Source: DATBVX01 sp963810775 | GTDB lineage: Bacteria; Pseudomonadota; Gammaproteobacteria; Steroidobacterales; Steroidobacteraceae | Length of the DNA: 64,000 nucleotides | Assembly: GCA_963810775.1 (NCBI GenBank) | Contig: CAWEOT010000015.1 | Span: 124,001-188,000, forward strand | Direction of reading: 5' to 3' | Translations under genes and position numbers: made by a program | In this document: positions 18,380 through 26,214 of the stretch, piece after piece | How the letters are laid out: each line of letters begins with the position of its first letter | Numbering within the stretch: position 1 is the stretch's first letter | Notes under the pieces: model-generated | Told to the model about the DNA's origin: nothing | Databases searched by the model: none | What the model saw: the letters and a program-made list of their open reading frames with translations, nothing else

Positions 18380-19195
18380 CTATGCAGCGGCGCGCGCCAG
18401 GCGCGAGAGGAACTGACGAATGAGAGCGTTGTAAGCACGCGGATTGTCGAGATTGGCAAGATGTCCAGCGGCGGGCACCAGTTCGCGCGTGGCGAAGGGC
18501 AGGGCATGACTGAGTACGCCGCCGAGGCGCCTGCGAATATCGGTATCGAATTCGCCGTTCAATATGAGGACTGGCTTGCGCAGCGAGCCTAGTGTGTCCG
18601 CATCTATTCCGGGGTCAGATTGCGTCGGTGCCTGGCGCAGGTCGTGGCCTGGATAGCGGGCGAGGATTTGCGCGAGAAGCTCGCGCGTATGGCTGTCGGC
18701 CGTATTGAGGCGAACGAACGGATGACCTTGCCATTCGCGCCGAACGGCGTGCATGCCTTGCGTTCGGAGCAACTCGCGATAATGGGCGCGCGGGACCTCA
18801 TCGTCTGCGCCGCCCTCGCTCGCGTCAACGGGGTTTGGTGGCCCGTCAAGAATGAGGGCCGAGACCCGGTGCGGCAGGCGCAGCGCCGCATCGAGCGCAA
18901 CCCGCGCTCCCTGCGACATTCCCAGCACGACCGCGGTGCGCACCTGCAAGTGATCCATCAGCGCCCGCAGGTCCTCGACATCATCGGCAATGGACGGCTG
19001 GCCCGACGACAAGCCGAAGCCGCGTCGGTCGTAGCGAATCACACGACACGAGCGGCCCAGCTCGAGCGCCTGCGGCTGCCACATCTCGAGATCCAGCGTC
19101 CAGCCGTGAATGAGGATCAGCGCGTTGCCATGACCCTCATCGCGATAGCGCAGGTGCGAGCTGCCCGATGCGACGTATTGATCGAGTGTCTGCAT
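18380..19195 (-). CDS. Alpha/beta hydrolase
   Basis: A 271-residue alpha/beta-hydrolase. Visible elements are the oxyanion 'LILIHGWTLDLEMW', 'CRVIRYDRRGFGLSSG', the nucleophile elbow 'VLGMSQGARVAL' (GxSxG-type, Ser in MSQG), the acid region 'LILNGEFDTDI' and the catalytic His in 'PAAGHLANLDNP'. It resembles 3-oxoadipate enol-lactonase and meta-cleavage-product hydrolases, but this does not fix the substrate. It is the first gene of the minus-strand operon. A 15-bp palindrome of the IclR-type family (19232-19246) lies 36 bases upstream of its ATG, so it is probably controlled by the IclR regulator next door. Confidence 0.85.
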   Translation of the reverse strand: MQTLDQYVASGSSHLRYRDEGHGNALILIHGWTLDLEMWQPQALELGRSCRVIRYDRRGFGLSSGQPSIADDVEDLRALMDHLQVRTAVVLGMSQGARVALDAALRLPHRVSALILDGPPNPVDASEGGADDEVPRAHYRELLRTQGMHAVRREWQGHPFVRLNTADSHTRELLAQILARYPGHDLRQAPTQSDPGIDADTLGSLRKPVLILNGEFDTDIRRRLGGVLSHALPFATRELVPAAGHLANLDNPRAYNALIRQFLSRLARAAA

Positions 19196-19231
19196 GAGAT
19201 GTGGAGCGTCGTTCGCAGCTCCCGACAGAAC

Positions 19232-19246
19232 TTTCGTATGCCGAAA
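19232..19246. promoter_or_regulatory. Candidate IclR-family operator, copy C
   Basis: TTTCGTATGCCGAAA is a TTTCG-N5-CGAAA palindrome. It lies in the gap between the IclR stop and the hydrolase start, 36 bases upstream of the hydrolase ATG. Read on the minus strand (TTTCGGCATACGAAA) it differs from the copies at 20131 and 20223 only in the spacer. Confidence 0.6.
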
Positions 19247-19306
19247 AAGATTTCGGAAACAGGCTACGGACGTGACGCGGGCGCGTCAAGGACCGTGATA
19301 CGCGAA

Positions 19307-20116
19307 TCAAACCTGGGCGCTGAGCGAAAGGCCGGGGACCCGGGCGAGCTCGGTGGAGATCTGCTGGCTTGCATGCCGCAGCATGGTGAGGCGCTCGCGC
19401 ACCAGCCTGGCCTTGGTCGTGCGTCGCGAATGGCTGGAGCTGTTGAGCGCCGCGACCACGCGTCCGTACTGATCGAGAACCGGCACTGCCAGGGCGACGA
19501 CGCCATACGCCAGCTCGTCCTGCACCGCGGAATAGCCGTTGCGCCGGCATTCGTCGATCAGCTGCCGGACCTTTCTGGGATCGGTCACTGTGTGCTCGGT
19601 CAGTGCGACGAACGACTGAGTACGAAAGTAGCGTTCAAGACGTTCGCCGTTCAGACCGGCAAGGAGGACGCGGCCCATCGAGGTAACGTGGGCCGGAAAG
19701 CGGCTGCCGACGTGCGCCTCGAGCCGCACCAGTGTGCGGACCGATGTCCGTGCGACATAGACGATGTCATTGCCATCAAGTACCGAGAGCGCCGCCGAGT
19801 CGCCGGTGAGTCGCGCCAACTCCTCGAGGTGGGTCTTGGTGAGGTGCTCGATATCCATCGACTCGAGATAGGCGGCGCCGAGCTCGAGCACTTTCGGACG
19901 CAACAGAAACGCGCGACCTCTGCGCGTGATGTATCCGAGCTCTTCGAGCGTCAGCAGACAGCGCCGGGCCGTCGCAGGCGGCAAGCGTGCGATACCTGCG
20001 ATCTCGCTCAGGGTGAGAGAGGAGTGATCGCGCGTGAACGCGCGAATGACCTGCAACCCCTTGGCGAGACCACCCATGGCTTCGCGGCGCTGTGCAGAAG
20101 GCGGGCGGGAGGACAT
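19307..20116 (-). CDS. IclR-family transcriptional regulator (PcaR/PobR-like)
   Basis: A 269-residue regulator. The N-terminal winged helix-turn-helix is 'LAKGLQVIRAFTRDHSSLTLSEIAGIARLPPATARRCLLTLEELGYI'-type sequence over residues 15-65. The C-terminal ligand-binding domain includes 'YVARTSVRTLVRLEAHVGSR', 'PAHVTSMGRVLLAGL', 'RNGYSAVQDELAYGVVALAVPV' and 'VVAALNSSSHS'. This combination is typical of the PcaR/PcaU/CatR-like branch that senses intermediates of aromatic catabolism. The start at ATG 20116 begins the family ('MSSRPPSAQRREAMGGLAKG'). It is transcribed divergently from the citryl-CoA lyase operon. Two palindromes lie in the shared promoter and a third lies before the minus-strand hydrolase operon, so it probably controls itself and both operons. 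Confidence 0.9.
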   Translation of the reverse strand: MSSRPPSAQRREAMGGLAKGLQVIRAFTRDHSSLTLSEIAGIARLPPATARRCLLTLEELGYITRRGRAFLLRPKVLELGAAYLESMDIEHLTKTHLEELARLTGDSAALSVLDGNDIVYVARTSVRTLVRLEAHVGSRFPAHVTSMGRVLLAGLNGERLERYFRTQSFVALTEHTVTDPRKVRQLIDECRRNGYSAVQDELAYGVVALAVPVLDQYGRVVAALNSSSHSRRTTKARLVRERLTMLRHASQQISTELARVPGLSLSAQV

Positions 20117-20130
20117 GGGCAAAGAGTCTA

Positions 20131-20145
20131 TTTCGGTATGCGAAA
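20131..20145. promoter_or_regulatory. Candidate IclR-family operator, copy A
   Basis: TTTCGGTATGCGAAA, a palindrome with 5-bp arms, lies 14 bases upstream of the IclR start codon. This position suits autoregulation. Confidence 0.65.
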
Positions 20146-20222
20146 TGGGGGAAGTGAAAGCAGCCCTTGCAACTTGACGTCCAAGTACCCGAGGGCTCAG
20201 CATGTTCGTAACACGAACTTTA

Positions 20223-20237
20223 TTTCGCTATACGAAA
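20223..20237. promoter_or_regulatory. Candidate IclR-family operator, copy B
   Basis: TTTCGCTATACGAAA lies 29 bases upstream of the GTG start of the citryl-CoA lyase-like gene and 77 bases from copy A. Both copies fall in the divergent promoter region. Confidence 0.65.
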
Positions 20238-20266
20238 ATGGTCAAGAAGCTCGGGAGCGTCGTGAA

Positions 20267-21085
20267 GTGAAAATCGGGGCTCAAAAGCACATGAGCTCGG
20301 CGATTTCAGCCGCCAATCCGGAGAGGATCGTCATTCGAGGCTTGGATTTGTGCCGCGATCTGGTCGGCAAGATCTCCTTCACCGATCACCTGTGGTTGCT
20401 GGTTACCGGGAAGCTGCCGTCAGCGGCACAACGACGCGTTCTCGATGCGGCACTCGTTGCGATCGCGGAACACGGTCTCGTTCCAAGCGTCGCTGCGAGT
20501 CGGATGACATTGGCCGCCGCACCGGAGGCGCTGCAAGGCGCGGTCGCCGCGGGGATTCTGGGTTGCGGATCAGTCATTCTGGGATCCGCCGAAGCTGCCG
20601 CGCACTTCTTCAAGAGTATTGTCGATCGGGGTCCCCAGACCTCCGTGGTGCGCGATGCCCTCATTGAGCTTCGAGATCGTCGCCAACCGGTTCCAGGCTA
20701 CGGGCATCCGTTACACAAGGCACTCGATCCGAGGGTCGAAGCGCTCCTGTCCGTCGCGACGGAGAGTGGCATCGCCGGTCGCCATATCGAGATTGCCCGG
20801 GCTGTCGAGAAACTCGTGCCGGAGGTTCTCGGAAAATCGCTGGTGATGAACGTCTCGGGTGCGATCGGAGCGGTACTGCTGGATGCGGGGTATCCGTTGC
20901 TTGCCGTGAAGGGCGTGCCAATCCTGGCCAGGACGGCCAGCCTCATCGCGCACCTGCTGGAAGAGCAGGAACGTCCGATTGGATTCGTGCTCGCGCACTC
21001 GGGCGCCGCGGCAATTCGCTATGACGGCGAATCTCCGGAGGGGTTCGTGCCCAGCGGCGGCTCCGGCGGCGTCGGGGCGACCTGA
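20267..21085 (+). CDS. Citryl-CoA lyase / citrate synthase-family protein
   Basis: A 272-residue protein of the citrate synthase superfamily, of the short form annotated as citryl-CoA lyase. Visible segments are 'RIVIRGLDLCRDLVGKISFTDHLWLLVTGKLP', split here as the opening 45 residues; 'VAIAEHGLVPSVAASRMTLAAAPEALQGAVAAG' over about 60-95; the catalytic-His region 'PVPGYGHPLHKALDPR'; and 'IGFVLAHSGAAAIRYDGES' near the C-terminus. The start is the GTG at 20267, giving 'MKIGAQKH', with GGGAG about nine bases upstream; the open frame farther upstream covers the antisense of the IclR and hydrolase genes. It is the first gene of a plus-strand operon and is followed after 19 bases by a CoA-transferase. 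The pair suggests activation of an organic acid to its CoA thioester and carbon-carbon cleavage releasing acetyl-CoA or a related unit. Confidence 0.82.
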   Translation: MKIGAQKHMSSAISAANPERIVIRGLDLCRDLVGKISFTDHLWLLVTGKLPSAAQRRVLDAALVAIAEHGLVPSVAASRMTLAAAPEALQGAVAAGILGCGSVILGSAEAAAHFFKSIVDRGPQTSVVRDALIELRDRRQPVPGYGHPLHKALDPRVEALLSVATESGIAGRHIEIARAVEKLVPEVLGKSLVMNVSGAIGAVLLDAGYPLLAVKGVPILARTASLIAHLLEEQERPIGFVLAHSGAAAIRYDGESPEGFVPSGGSGGVGAT

Positions 21086-21104
21086 CTGTGATGACACACG
21101 CGCC

Positions 21105-22295
21105 ATGAGCTCGCTCCAGGTGCTGCGCGGAATTCGCGTCGTCGAGCAGGGGACGTTCATAACCGGCCCTTGTGCCGGGATGATGCTTGCCGACCTCGGC
21201 GCGGATGTCATCAAGATCGAAAGCCCTGGTGGCGACCCTTATCGCAGCTATCAGGGCGATCTTTACTCGCCGCACTTTCAGGCCTACAACCGCAATAAGC
21301 GCAGCGTCGTCTGCGATCTGAAGAAGCCCGCCGACAAGGAACTCTTCGAGCGGCTCATCGCCGAAGCCGACGTTTATCTGCAGAACTTTCGTCCCGGCAC
21401 GGCGGAGAAGCTCGGTGCCGGGCCGGATCGATTGCGGGCACTCAACCCGCGGCTCATCTACTGCTCGATCAGCGGGTTCGGCGCCGATGGCCCCTACGCG
21501 GAACGACCGAGCTATGACTCGGTGGCGCAGGCCTTGTCGGGATTCCTCAGTGTCGTGGTTGATCCCGAGCGGCCGCGATTTCTGGGCCCCGCATTGGCCG
21601 ATGCCATTACTGGAATCTACGCTGCCTACGGAGTCCTCGGTGCGCTGTACGAGAGATCGCAGACCGGTCACGGCTCACTGGTCGAGATCTCGATGCTCGA
21701 GGCAATGGCGCACTTTGCGGTCGAACCTTTCGCAGCGTTCTTTGCACTTGGCGCCACACCCAAATCGACCGATCGTCCGCGACTCGCCCAAGCCTACATC
21801 CTGCGCACCGCGGATGATCAGCTGCTCGCCATTCACCTGTCTTCACTCGAAAAGTTTTGGCACGGCCTGACTCAGGCCCTCGATGCGACGGAACTCGATG
21901 CGGATCCGCGTTTCAACAATCGCCTGGCGCGCATCGATAACTATGAAGCGCTCGGTGAAGTGCTCGATCGACTGTTTCGTGCTCGCCCGTTGGCGTCGTG
22001 GGTCGAGCGGCTGAGCGAGCACGACGTCCCGTTTGCGCCCATCAATGGCATCGATTCGGTCGTCAAGGACCCTCAGGCGAAGCACCTCGGTCTTGTCGTG
22101 CCGGTGACGTCGTTCAAGGAAGGTGGCCGGTACGCGGTACGACCGCCGCTTCAGTTCAACGGTGAGCGCGCAACGCTGGTATCGGCAGCTCCGTTGCTCG
22201 ACGAGCACGGAACCGAGATCCGGACGGTCCTGAGCAAGGACAAGCGGTGGCCCGCGCATTCCGGGGCACAGAGCGCACGCCGGGCGGCAGGGTGA
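21105..22295 (+). CDS. CaiB/BaiF family (class III) CoA-transferase
   Basis: A 396-residue class III CoA-transferase. Family landmarks are 'LRGIRVVEQGTFITGPCAGMMLADLGADVIKIE' over residues 6-38, 'YNRNKRSVVCDLKKP', 'DVYLQNFRPGTAEKLG', 'LIYCSISGFGADGPYAERPSYD' and 'DEHGTEIRTVL'. In this family an aspartate near residue 170 forms the acyl-enzyme intermediate. Sequence alone does not reveal the acid substrate. The start is the ATG at 21105, 19 bases after the lyase stop. The next gene begins six bases after this stop, so the gene sits inside an operon with the citryl-CoA lyase-like protein, which probably uses its CoA-thioester product. Confidence 0.92.
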   Translation: MSSLQVLRGIRVVEQGTFITGPCAGMMLADLGADVIKIESPGGDPYRSYQGDLYSPHFQAYNRNKRSVVCDLKKPADKELFERLIAEADVYLQNFRPGTAEKLGAGPDRLRALNPRLIYCSISGFGADGPYAERPSYDSVAQALSGFLSVVVDPERPRFLGPALADAITGIYAAYGVLGALYERSQTGHGSLVEISMLEAMAHFAVEPFAAFFALGATPKSTDRPRLAQAYILRTADDQLLAIHLSSLEKFWHGLTQALDATELDADPRFNNRLARIDNYEALGEVLDRLFRARPLASWVERLSEHDVPFAPINGIDSVVKDPQAKHLGLVVPVTSFKEGGRYAVRPPLQFNGERATLVSAAPLLDEHGTEIRTVLSKDKRWPAHSGAQSARRAAG

Positions 22296-22300
22296 AGGGC

Positions 22301-23374
22301 ATGGCGCGTGAAGTGCAAACACTCTTTCCAACCTCGCTGGTCGGGAGTCTTCCGCAGCCTGATTGGCTGATTGACCGCGCCAAGCTCGCCGGCCGATTCC
22401 CGCCGCGAGTGCGCGCGAAGGAACTCTGGCGGATCCCGGAACACTACCTTGCGGAGGCGCAGGACGACGCCACGATTCTCGCCATCAGGACCCAGGAGGA
22501 AGCCGGCCTCGACATCATCACGGACGGTGAAATCCGTCGCGAGAGTTACTCGAACCGATTCGCGACCGCGCTCGAGGGTGTGGATATCGATAACCCGGGG
22601 ACCGCACTGGATCGTAGCGGCCATCCAAATCCAGTACCTCGCGTCGTGGGCCAGATACGCCGCAAACATCCGGTTGAAGTCGCAGACCTGGAGTTTTTGA
22701 AGCGACACACCACGCGCTTGCGGAAGATCACCGTTCCGGGCCCGTTCACGATGTCGCAGCAGGCACAGATCGAGTACTACGGCGGTGATGCGGCGCAGGC
22801 AGCGATGGACTATGCCGCCGCAGTCAACGAGGAGATCCGCGATCTTTTCGCCGCTGGCGCCGACATCGTGCAAATCGATGAGCCCTACATGCAGGCTCGG
22901 CCCGCCCTGGCGCGGCAGTATGGGCTGGCCGCGCTCAACCGCGCGCTTGATGGCATCAGTCAGACGACCGCCGTGCACATCTGTTTCGGCTACGCGGCGA
23001 TCATTCACGAGCGGCCCAACGCATACTCGTTTCTGCCCGAGCTCGCGCGCTGCACCTGTAAGCAGGTGTCGATCGAGACCGCCCAGTCAAAGCTCGACTG
23101 CTCGGTCCTTACGTCTCTCGAGGGCAAGAAAATCATCCTCGGCGTCATCGATCTTGCCGACCAGAGGGTGGAATCACCTGAAACTGTCGCAGCGCGCATC
23201 CGTCGCGCGCTCGAGTTCGTTGCAGCCGAGAACATCATTGTCGCGCCGGACTGCGGCATGAAATACCTGCCCAGGGATGTGGCATTCGGAAAGCTCAAGT
23301 CGATGGTCGCTGGAGCCCGCCTGGTGCGCGCTGAGCTCGAGCGACGGGGCAACGGTAATAGATCGAGTCACTAG
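22301..23374 (+). CDS. MetE-like cobalamin-independent methyltransferase domain protein, paralogue 1
   Basis: A 357-residue protein equivalent to the C-terminal catalytic half of MetE (COG0620). It starts with 'LFPTSLVGSLPQPDWLI' and contains 'EEAGLDIITDGEIRRESY', 'VPGPFTMSQQA' and 'GADIVQIDEPYM'. The zinc ligands of the family are present: His226 and Cys228 in 'VHICFG', Glu259 in 'SIETAQ' and Cys318 in 'APDCGMKY'. True MetE needs an N-terminal domain as well; stand-alone members have varied roles (archaeal methionine synthases, epoxyalkane:CoM transferase). Its place in an operon with CoA-transferase, TonB receptor and VOC protein suggests a catabolic thiol- or methyl-transfer. The ATG at 22301 is preceded by AGGGTGAAGGG; a GTG at 22292 overlaps the previous stop and is an alternative. 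Confidence 0.85.
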   Translation: MAREVQTLFPTSLVGSLPQPDWLIDRAKLAGRFPPRVRAKELWRIPEHYLAEAQDDATILAIRTQEEAGLDIITDGEIRRESYSNRFATALEGVDIDNPGTALDRSGHPNPVPRVVGQIRRKHPVEVADLEFLKRHTTRLRKITVPGPFTMSQQAQIEYYGGDAAQAAMDYAAAVNEEIRDLFAAGADIVQIDEPYMQARPALARQYGLAALNRALDGISQTTAVHICFGYAAIIHERPNAYSFLPELARCTCKQVSIETAQSKLDCSVLTSLEGKKIILGVIDLADQRVESPETVAARIRRALEFVAAENIIVAPDCGMKYLPRDVAFGKLKSMVAGARLVRAELERRGNGNRSSH

Positions 23375-23388
23375 CGGGAGGGGTTCAA

Positions 23389-25638
23389 ATGGCTACCAAG
23401 AGGGGGCGACTCGTATCGCTGAGCGTGATGTTTGCGCTCGTGTCGATGCTATCGGTCGACGTGATGGCCCAACAGGCACAGGTCATCGGCACGCCGGGCA
23501 CGCTGGAAGAAGTCGTGGTGACGGCGCGAAAGCGCGATGAAGCGTTTCGCGACGTACCGGTGACCATCAACGTGTTCACGGAGCGGGCGATCGAGGCGGC
23601 CGGAATCACCAAGCCCGCCGACTACATCCGCATGGTTCCGAACATGAACCTGGTGGAAACGCAGAATGTGGGCAACGCCTTCGTCGTGATCCGCGGCATA
23701 TCGCAGGCGCGCAACAGCGAGCCGTCGGTTGCGGTGCTCATCGACGGCGTCGCGCAGACCAACCCGGCCCAGTTCAACCAGGAGCTCTACGACATTCAGC
23801 AGATCGAAGTGTTGAAGGGTCCGCAGGGCGGTCTGTATGGCCGCAACGCCATCGGCGGAGCGATCCTGTACACGACGCGGCCCCCGGCCGATGAGTTCGA
23901 AGGGTCGGTCACGCTGGGTTACGGCAACGAATCGTCGTACACAGCCAAGGGCGACATCAGCGGCCCCATCACGGACCAACTGAAATACCGCGCGTCCGTC
24001 GCGTACTACGACACGGAAGGCTTCCTCGAGAACGAATTCCTCGGCACCAAGGCCGACCCGGTACGCAACCTTGCCGGTCGCGTGCGCCTGCTGTGGGAGC
24101 CGAATGATGTCTTTACCGGCGACCTGCGAGCCTCGTATTCGAAGATCGACACCAAGGCACTTTATTTCGTCATTCCGCGGGCCGACGAAGCGAACGTCTT
24201 CAGCATCGTTTCAGACGCGAACAACACCAGCACGCCGATCACGCTCGACAATCCAGGGACCAACGAGCGTGAAATGTGGAATGTGGCCCTCAAGCTCGAC
24301 TTCAACGTCGGTGGCGGGACCCTGACATCGATCTCTTCCTACGACGATACCGAAGAGGTTCTGACGGGCGATGCGTTCGACTTTCGACCGGCGCCACAGT
24401 CATTCTTCTTCACGTTCCTGCCCATCGTGGGCGGCCCCGCTGTGGACCTGAACCAGAGCCAGTTCCTCGACGTCCAGGCCTATAGCCAGGAGATTCGCTT
24501 CACGTCGCCGACCGAGGGGCGTTTCCGCTGGATCGCGGGCGCCTACTACGCACACACGGATCGATTCATCTCCACGGGCAACATGATCGATACGGGAGCA
24601 GGTGTGTTTCCCGTGTACCACGAGCCGCGGTTGTCGGGGAACAATCCGAGCTTCACATTCCTCGCTGATTCGCAGGACCAGGATGCCTGGTCGGTGTTCG
24701 CAGATGCGACCTTCGAGGTCACCGACAAGTTCGAGATCGACGCCGCGATCCGTTACGACGAGGACAAGCGCACGAACACGACTGATACACCGCAGGCGTT
24801 CATTCCGCAGCCCGCTCCGCCGCCCGCGCCCCCCACGGTGTTTACGGGCGACAAGCGCTCGCACACGTGGAGCGAACCGCAGCCCAAGATCACGCTGCGC
24901 TACAAGCCAGTGGACAACGTCACTCTCTACGGCGGCTACAGTCGCGGTTTCCGCAGCGGTGGTTTCAACCAGACCGGCGTCGGGGCGGTGGCTGATGCGC
25001 AGGTCCCGCCGATCTTTGGTGTGAACGACCTGTTCGACGCGGAGGTCGCTGATACGTATGAGGTCGGCTTCAAGGGTCAATTCCTCGATCGCCGCCTGGA
25101 CCTTGGAGTGGCGCTGTTTTCGACCAAATCGGAGAACGGCTACTTCTTTGTGTTCCTGGCTGCGAACTCGACGCAGAACCTCGGCAATCTCGATGCGGAT
25201 TACAAGGGCGGCGAGGTCGAGTTGACAGCGCACCTGACGGATCGCTTCGATTTCTACGCGTCCTACGGCTACACCGACAGCAAGATCACCGACATGGAGG
25301 ACCGGAGCGTCGTCGGCAACGAAGCGCCGCTGGTCTCGCGTTACACGGCAAATGCCGGGCTGCAATATCGGCAGCCCCTGTCCGCGGGGCTGGACCTGAC
25401 CTTCCGCGCCGACTACCGCAAGGTCGGCGAGACATGGTGGGACCCGTACAACGTCACCTCGCGTGATCCGATCGATCTGCTCGACGGACGGATCAGCCTG
25501 GGCAGCGACAAGTGGCGCGTCGCCGCCTGGGGCAAGAATCTCACCGACGAGGAATATAATCAGGAATTCTCGCCCGGCGGCTTCCTGTTCAAGGGCCTGC
25601 CGCGCCAGTATGGCCTGGAGTTCACGTACAAGTTCTGA
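23389..25638 (+). CDS. TonB-dependent outer-membrane receptor
   Basis: A 749-residue TonB-dependent receptor with signal peptide ('LSVMFALVSMLSVDVMAQQ'). The TonB box lies in 'GTLEEVVVTARKRDEAFRDVPVT' at about residues 37-59. The plug domain contains 'YDIQQIEVLKGPQGGLYGRNAIGGAILYTTRPP' around 130-165, and the 22-strand barrel ends with 'RQYGLEFTYKF', an aromatic terminus required for outer-membrane assembly. It is of the Fe-siderophore/nutrient class common in Caulobacterales, Sphingomonadales and Steroidobacteraceae, where many import plant- or aromatic-derived compounds rather than iron. A GGGAGGGG Shine-Dalgarno precedes the ATG at 23389. Because it lies inside the catabolic operon it probably imports that operon's substrate. 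Confidence 0.95.
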   Translation: MATKRGRLVSLSVMFALVSMLSVDVMAQQAQVIGTPGTLEEVVVTARKRDEAFRDVPVTINVFTERAIEAAGITKPADYIRMVPNMNLVETQNVGNAFVVIRGISQARNSEPSVAVLIDGVAQTNPAQFNQELYDIQQIEVLKGPQGGLYGRNAIGGAILYTTRPPADEFEGSVTLGYGNESSYTAKGDISGPITDQLKYRASVAYYDTEGFLENEFLGTKADPVRNLAGRVRLLWEPNDVFTGDLRASYSKIDTKALYFVIPRADEANVFSIVSDANNTSTPITLDNPGTNEREMWNVALKLDFNVGGGTLTSISSYDDTEEVLTGDAFDFRPAPQSFFFTFLPIVGGPAVDLNQSQFLDVQAYSQEIRFTSPTEGRFRWIAGAYYAHTDRFISTGNMIDTGAGVFPVYHEPRLSGNNPSFTFLADSQDQDAWSVFADATFEVTDKFEIDAAIRYDEDKRTNTTDTPQAFIPQPAPPPAPPTVFTGDKRSHTWSEPQPKITLRYKPVDNVTLYGGYSRGFRSGGFNQTGVGAVADAQVPPIFGVNDLFDAEVADTYEVGFKGQFLDRRLDLGVALFSTKSENGYFFVFLAANSTQNLGNLDADYKGGEVELTAHLTDRFDFYASYGYTDSKITDMEDRSVVGNEAPLVSRYTANAGLQYRQPLSAGLDLTFRADYRKVGETWWDPYNVTSRDPIDLLDGRISLGSDKWRVAAWGKNLTDEEYNQEFSPGGFLFKGLPRQYGLEFTYKF

Positions 25639-25652
25639 GTGGAGTTTCTGTC

Positions 25653-26189
25653 ATGGCTATCAAAGCGAAGCTGCCGTCGCGGCTGCATCACACGGCCTAT
25701 GTGTCGCGAGATCTGGAGGCGACACGCAAGTTTTACGAGGAGGTCATCGGGCTGCCGCTGATGGCGACCTGGTGCGAGAAGGACATGCTGTTCGGCGCCG
25801 AGCGTACCTACTGTCACCTCTTCTTTGGCCTCGGCGACGGTGGGGCGCTGGCGTTCTTCCAGTTCGCGGAGGCCGGTGACCAGGAGCAGTTCGGGCCGAA
25901 GATGCCCTTCACTCCGTTTCATCACATCGCCCTCAGGGTCGATGAGGAGACGCAGGCGGGAATCGAAAAACGGCTCAAGGATGCAGGTTTCAAGGAGCCA
26001 CAGTCCTTTGTCCTGGAGCACGGCTATTGCCGCTCGGTGTACGTAACCGATCCCAACGGAATGATCGTGGAGTTCACGCGCGATCACCCGGACGTCGAAA
26101 AGATCAACCGGGAGGCCGTGGGCAAGGCTCACGCGGAGCTGAAGCGCTGGTTGGCGGGCGATCACACTTCGAACAACACGTACCGGTAG
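25653..26189 (+). CDS. VOC-family (glyoxalase/dioxygenase fold) protein
   Basis: A 178-residue vicinal-oxygen-chelate protein: 'LHHTAYVSRDLEATRKFYEEVIGLPL' opening (residues 11-36), a central 'FHHIALRVDEETQAGIEKRL' and the closing 'VYVTDPNGMIVEFTRDHP'. The candidate metal ligands are His in each 'HH' pair and Glu in 'VEFT'. The family includes glyoxalases, epimerases, fosfomycin-resistance proteins and extradiol dioxygenases; with one domain pair and no extradiol signature I favour a glyoxalase-type lyase or isomerase. It starts 14 bases after the TonB receptor gene with GGAG upstream and is followed by the second MetE-like gene, so it probably acts in the same pathway. Confidence 0.85.
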   Translation: MAIKAKLPSRLHHTAYVSRDLEATRKFYEEVIGLPLMATWCEKDMLFGAERTYCHLFFGLGDGGALAFFQFAEAGDQEQFGPKMPFTPFHHIALRVDEETQAGIEKRLKDAGFKEPQSFVLEHGYCRSVYVTDPNGMIVEFTRDHPDVEKINREAVGKAHAELKRWLAGDHTSNNTYR

Positions 26190-26214
26190 CACAGATGACG
26201 AGCGAGGCCGAGCG

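Noticed and set aside
18620..20266. Long plus-strand open frame before the citryl-CoA lyase start
   Set aside because: It lies antisense to the hydrolase and IclR genes and its translation has no domain; the true gene begins at GTG 20267.
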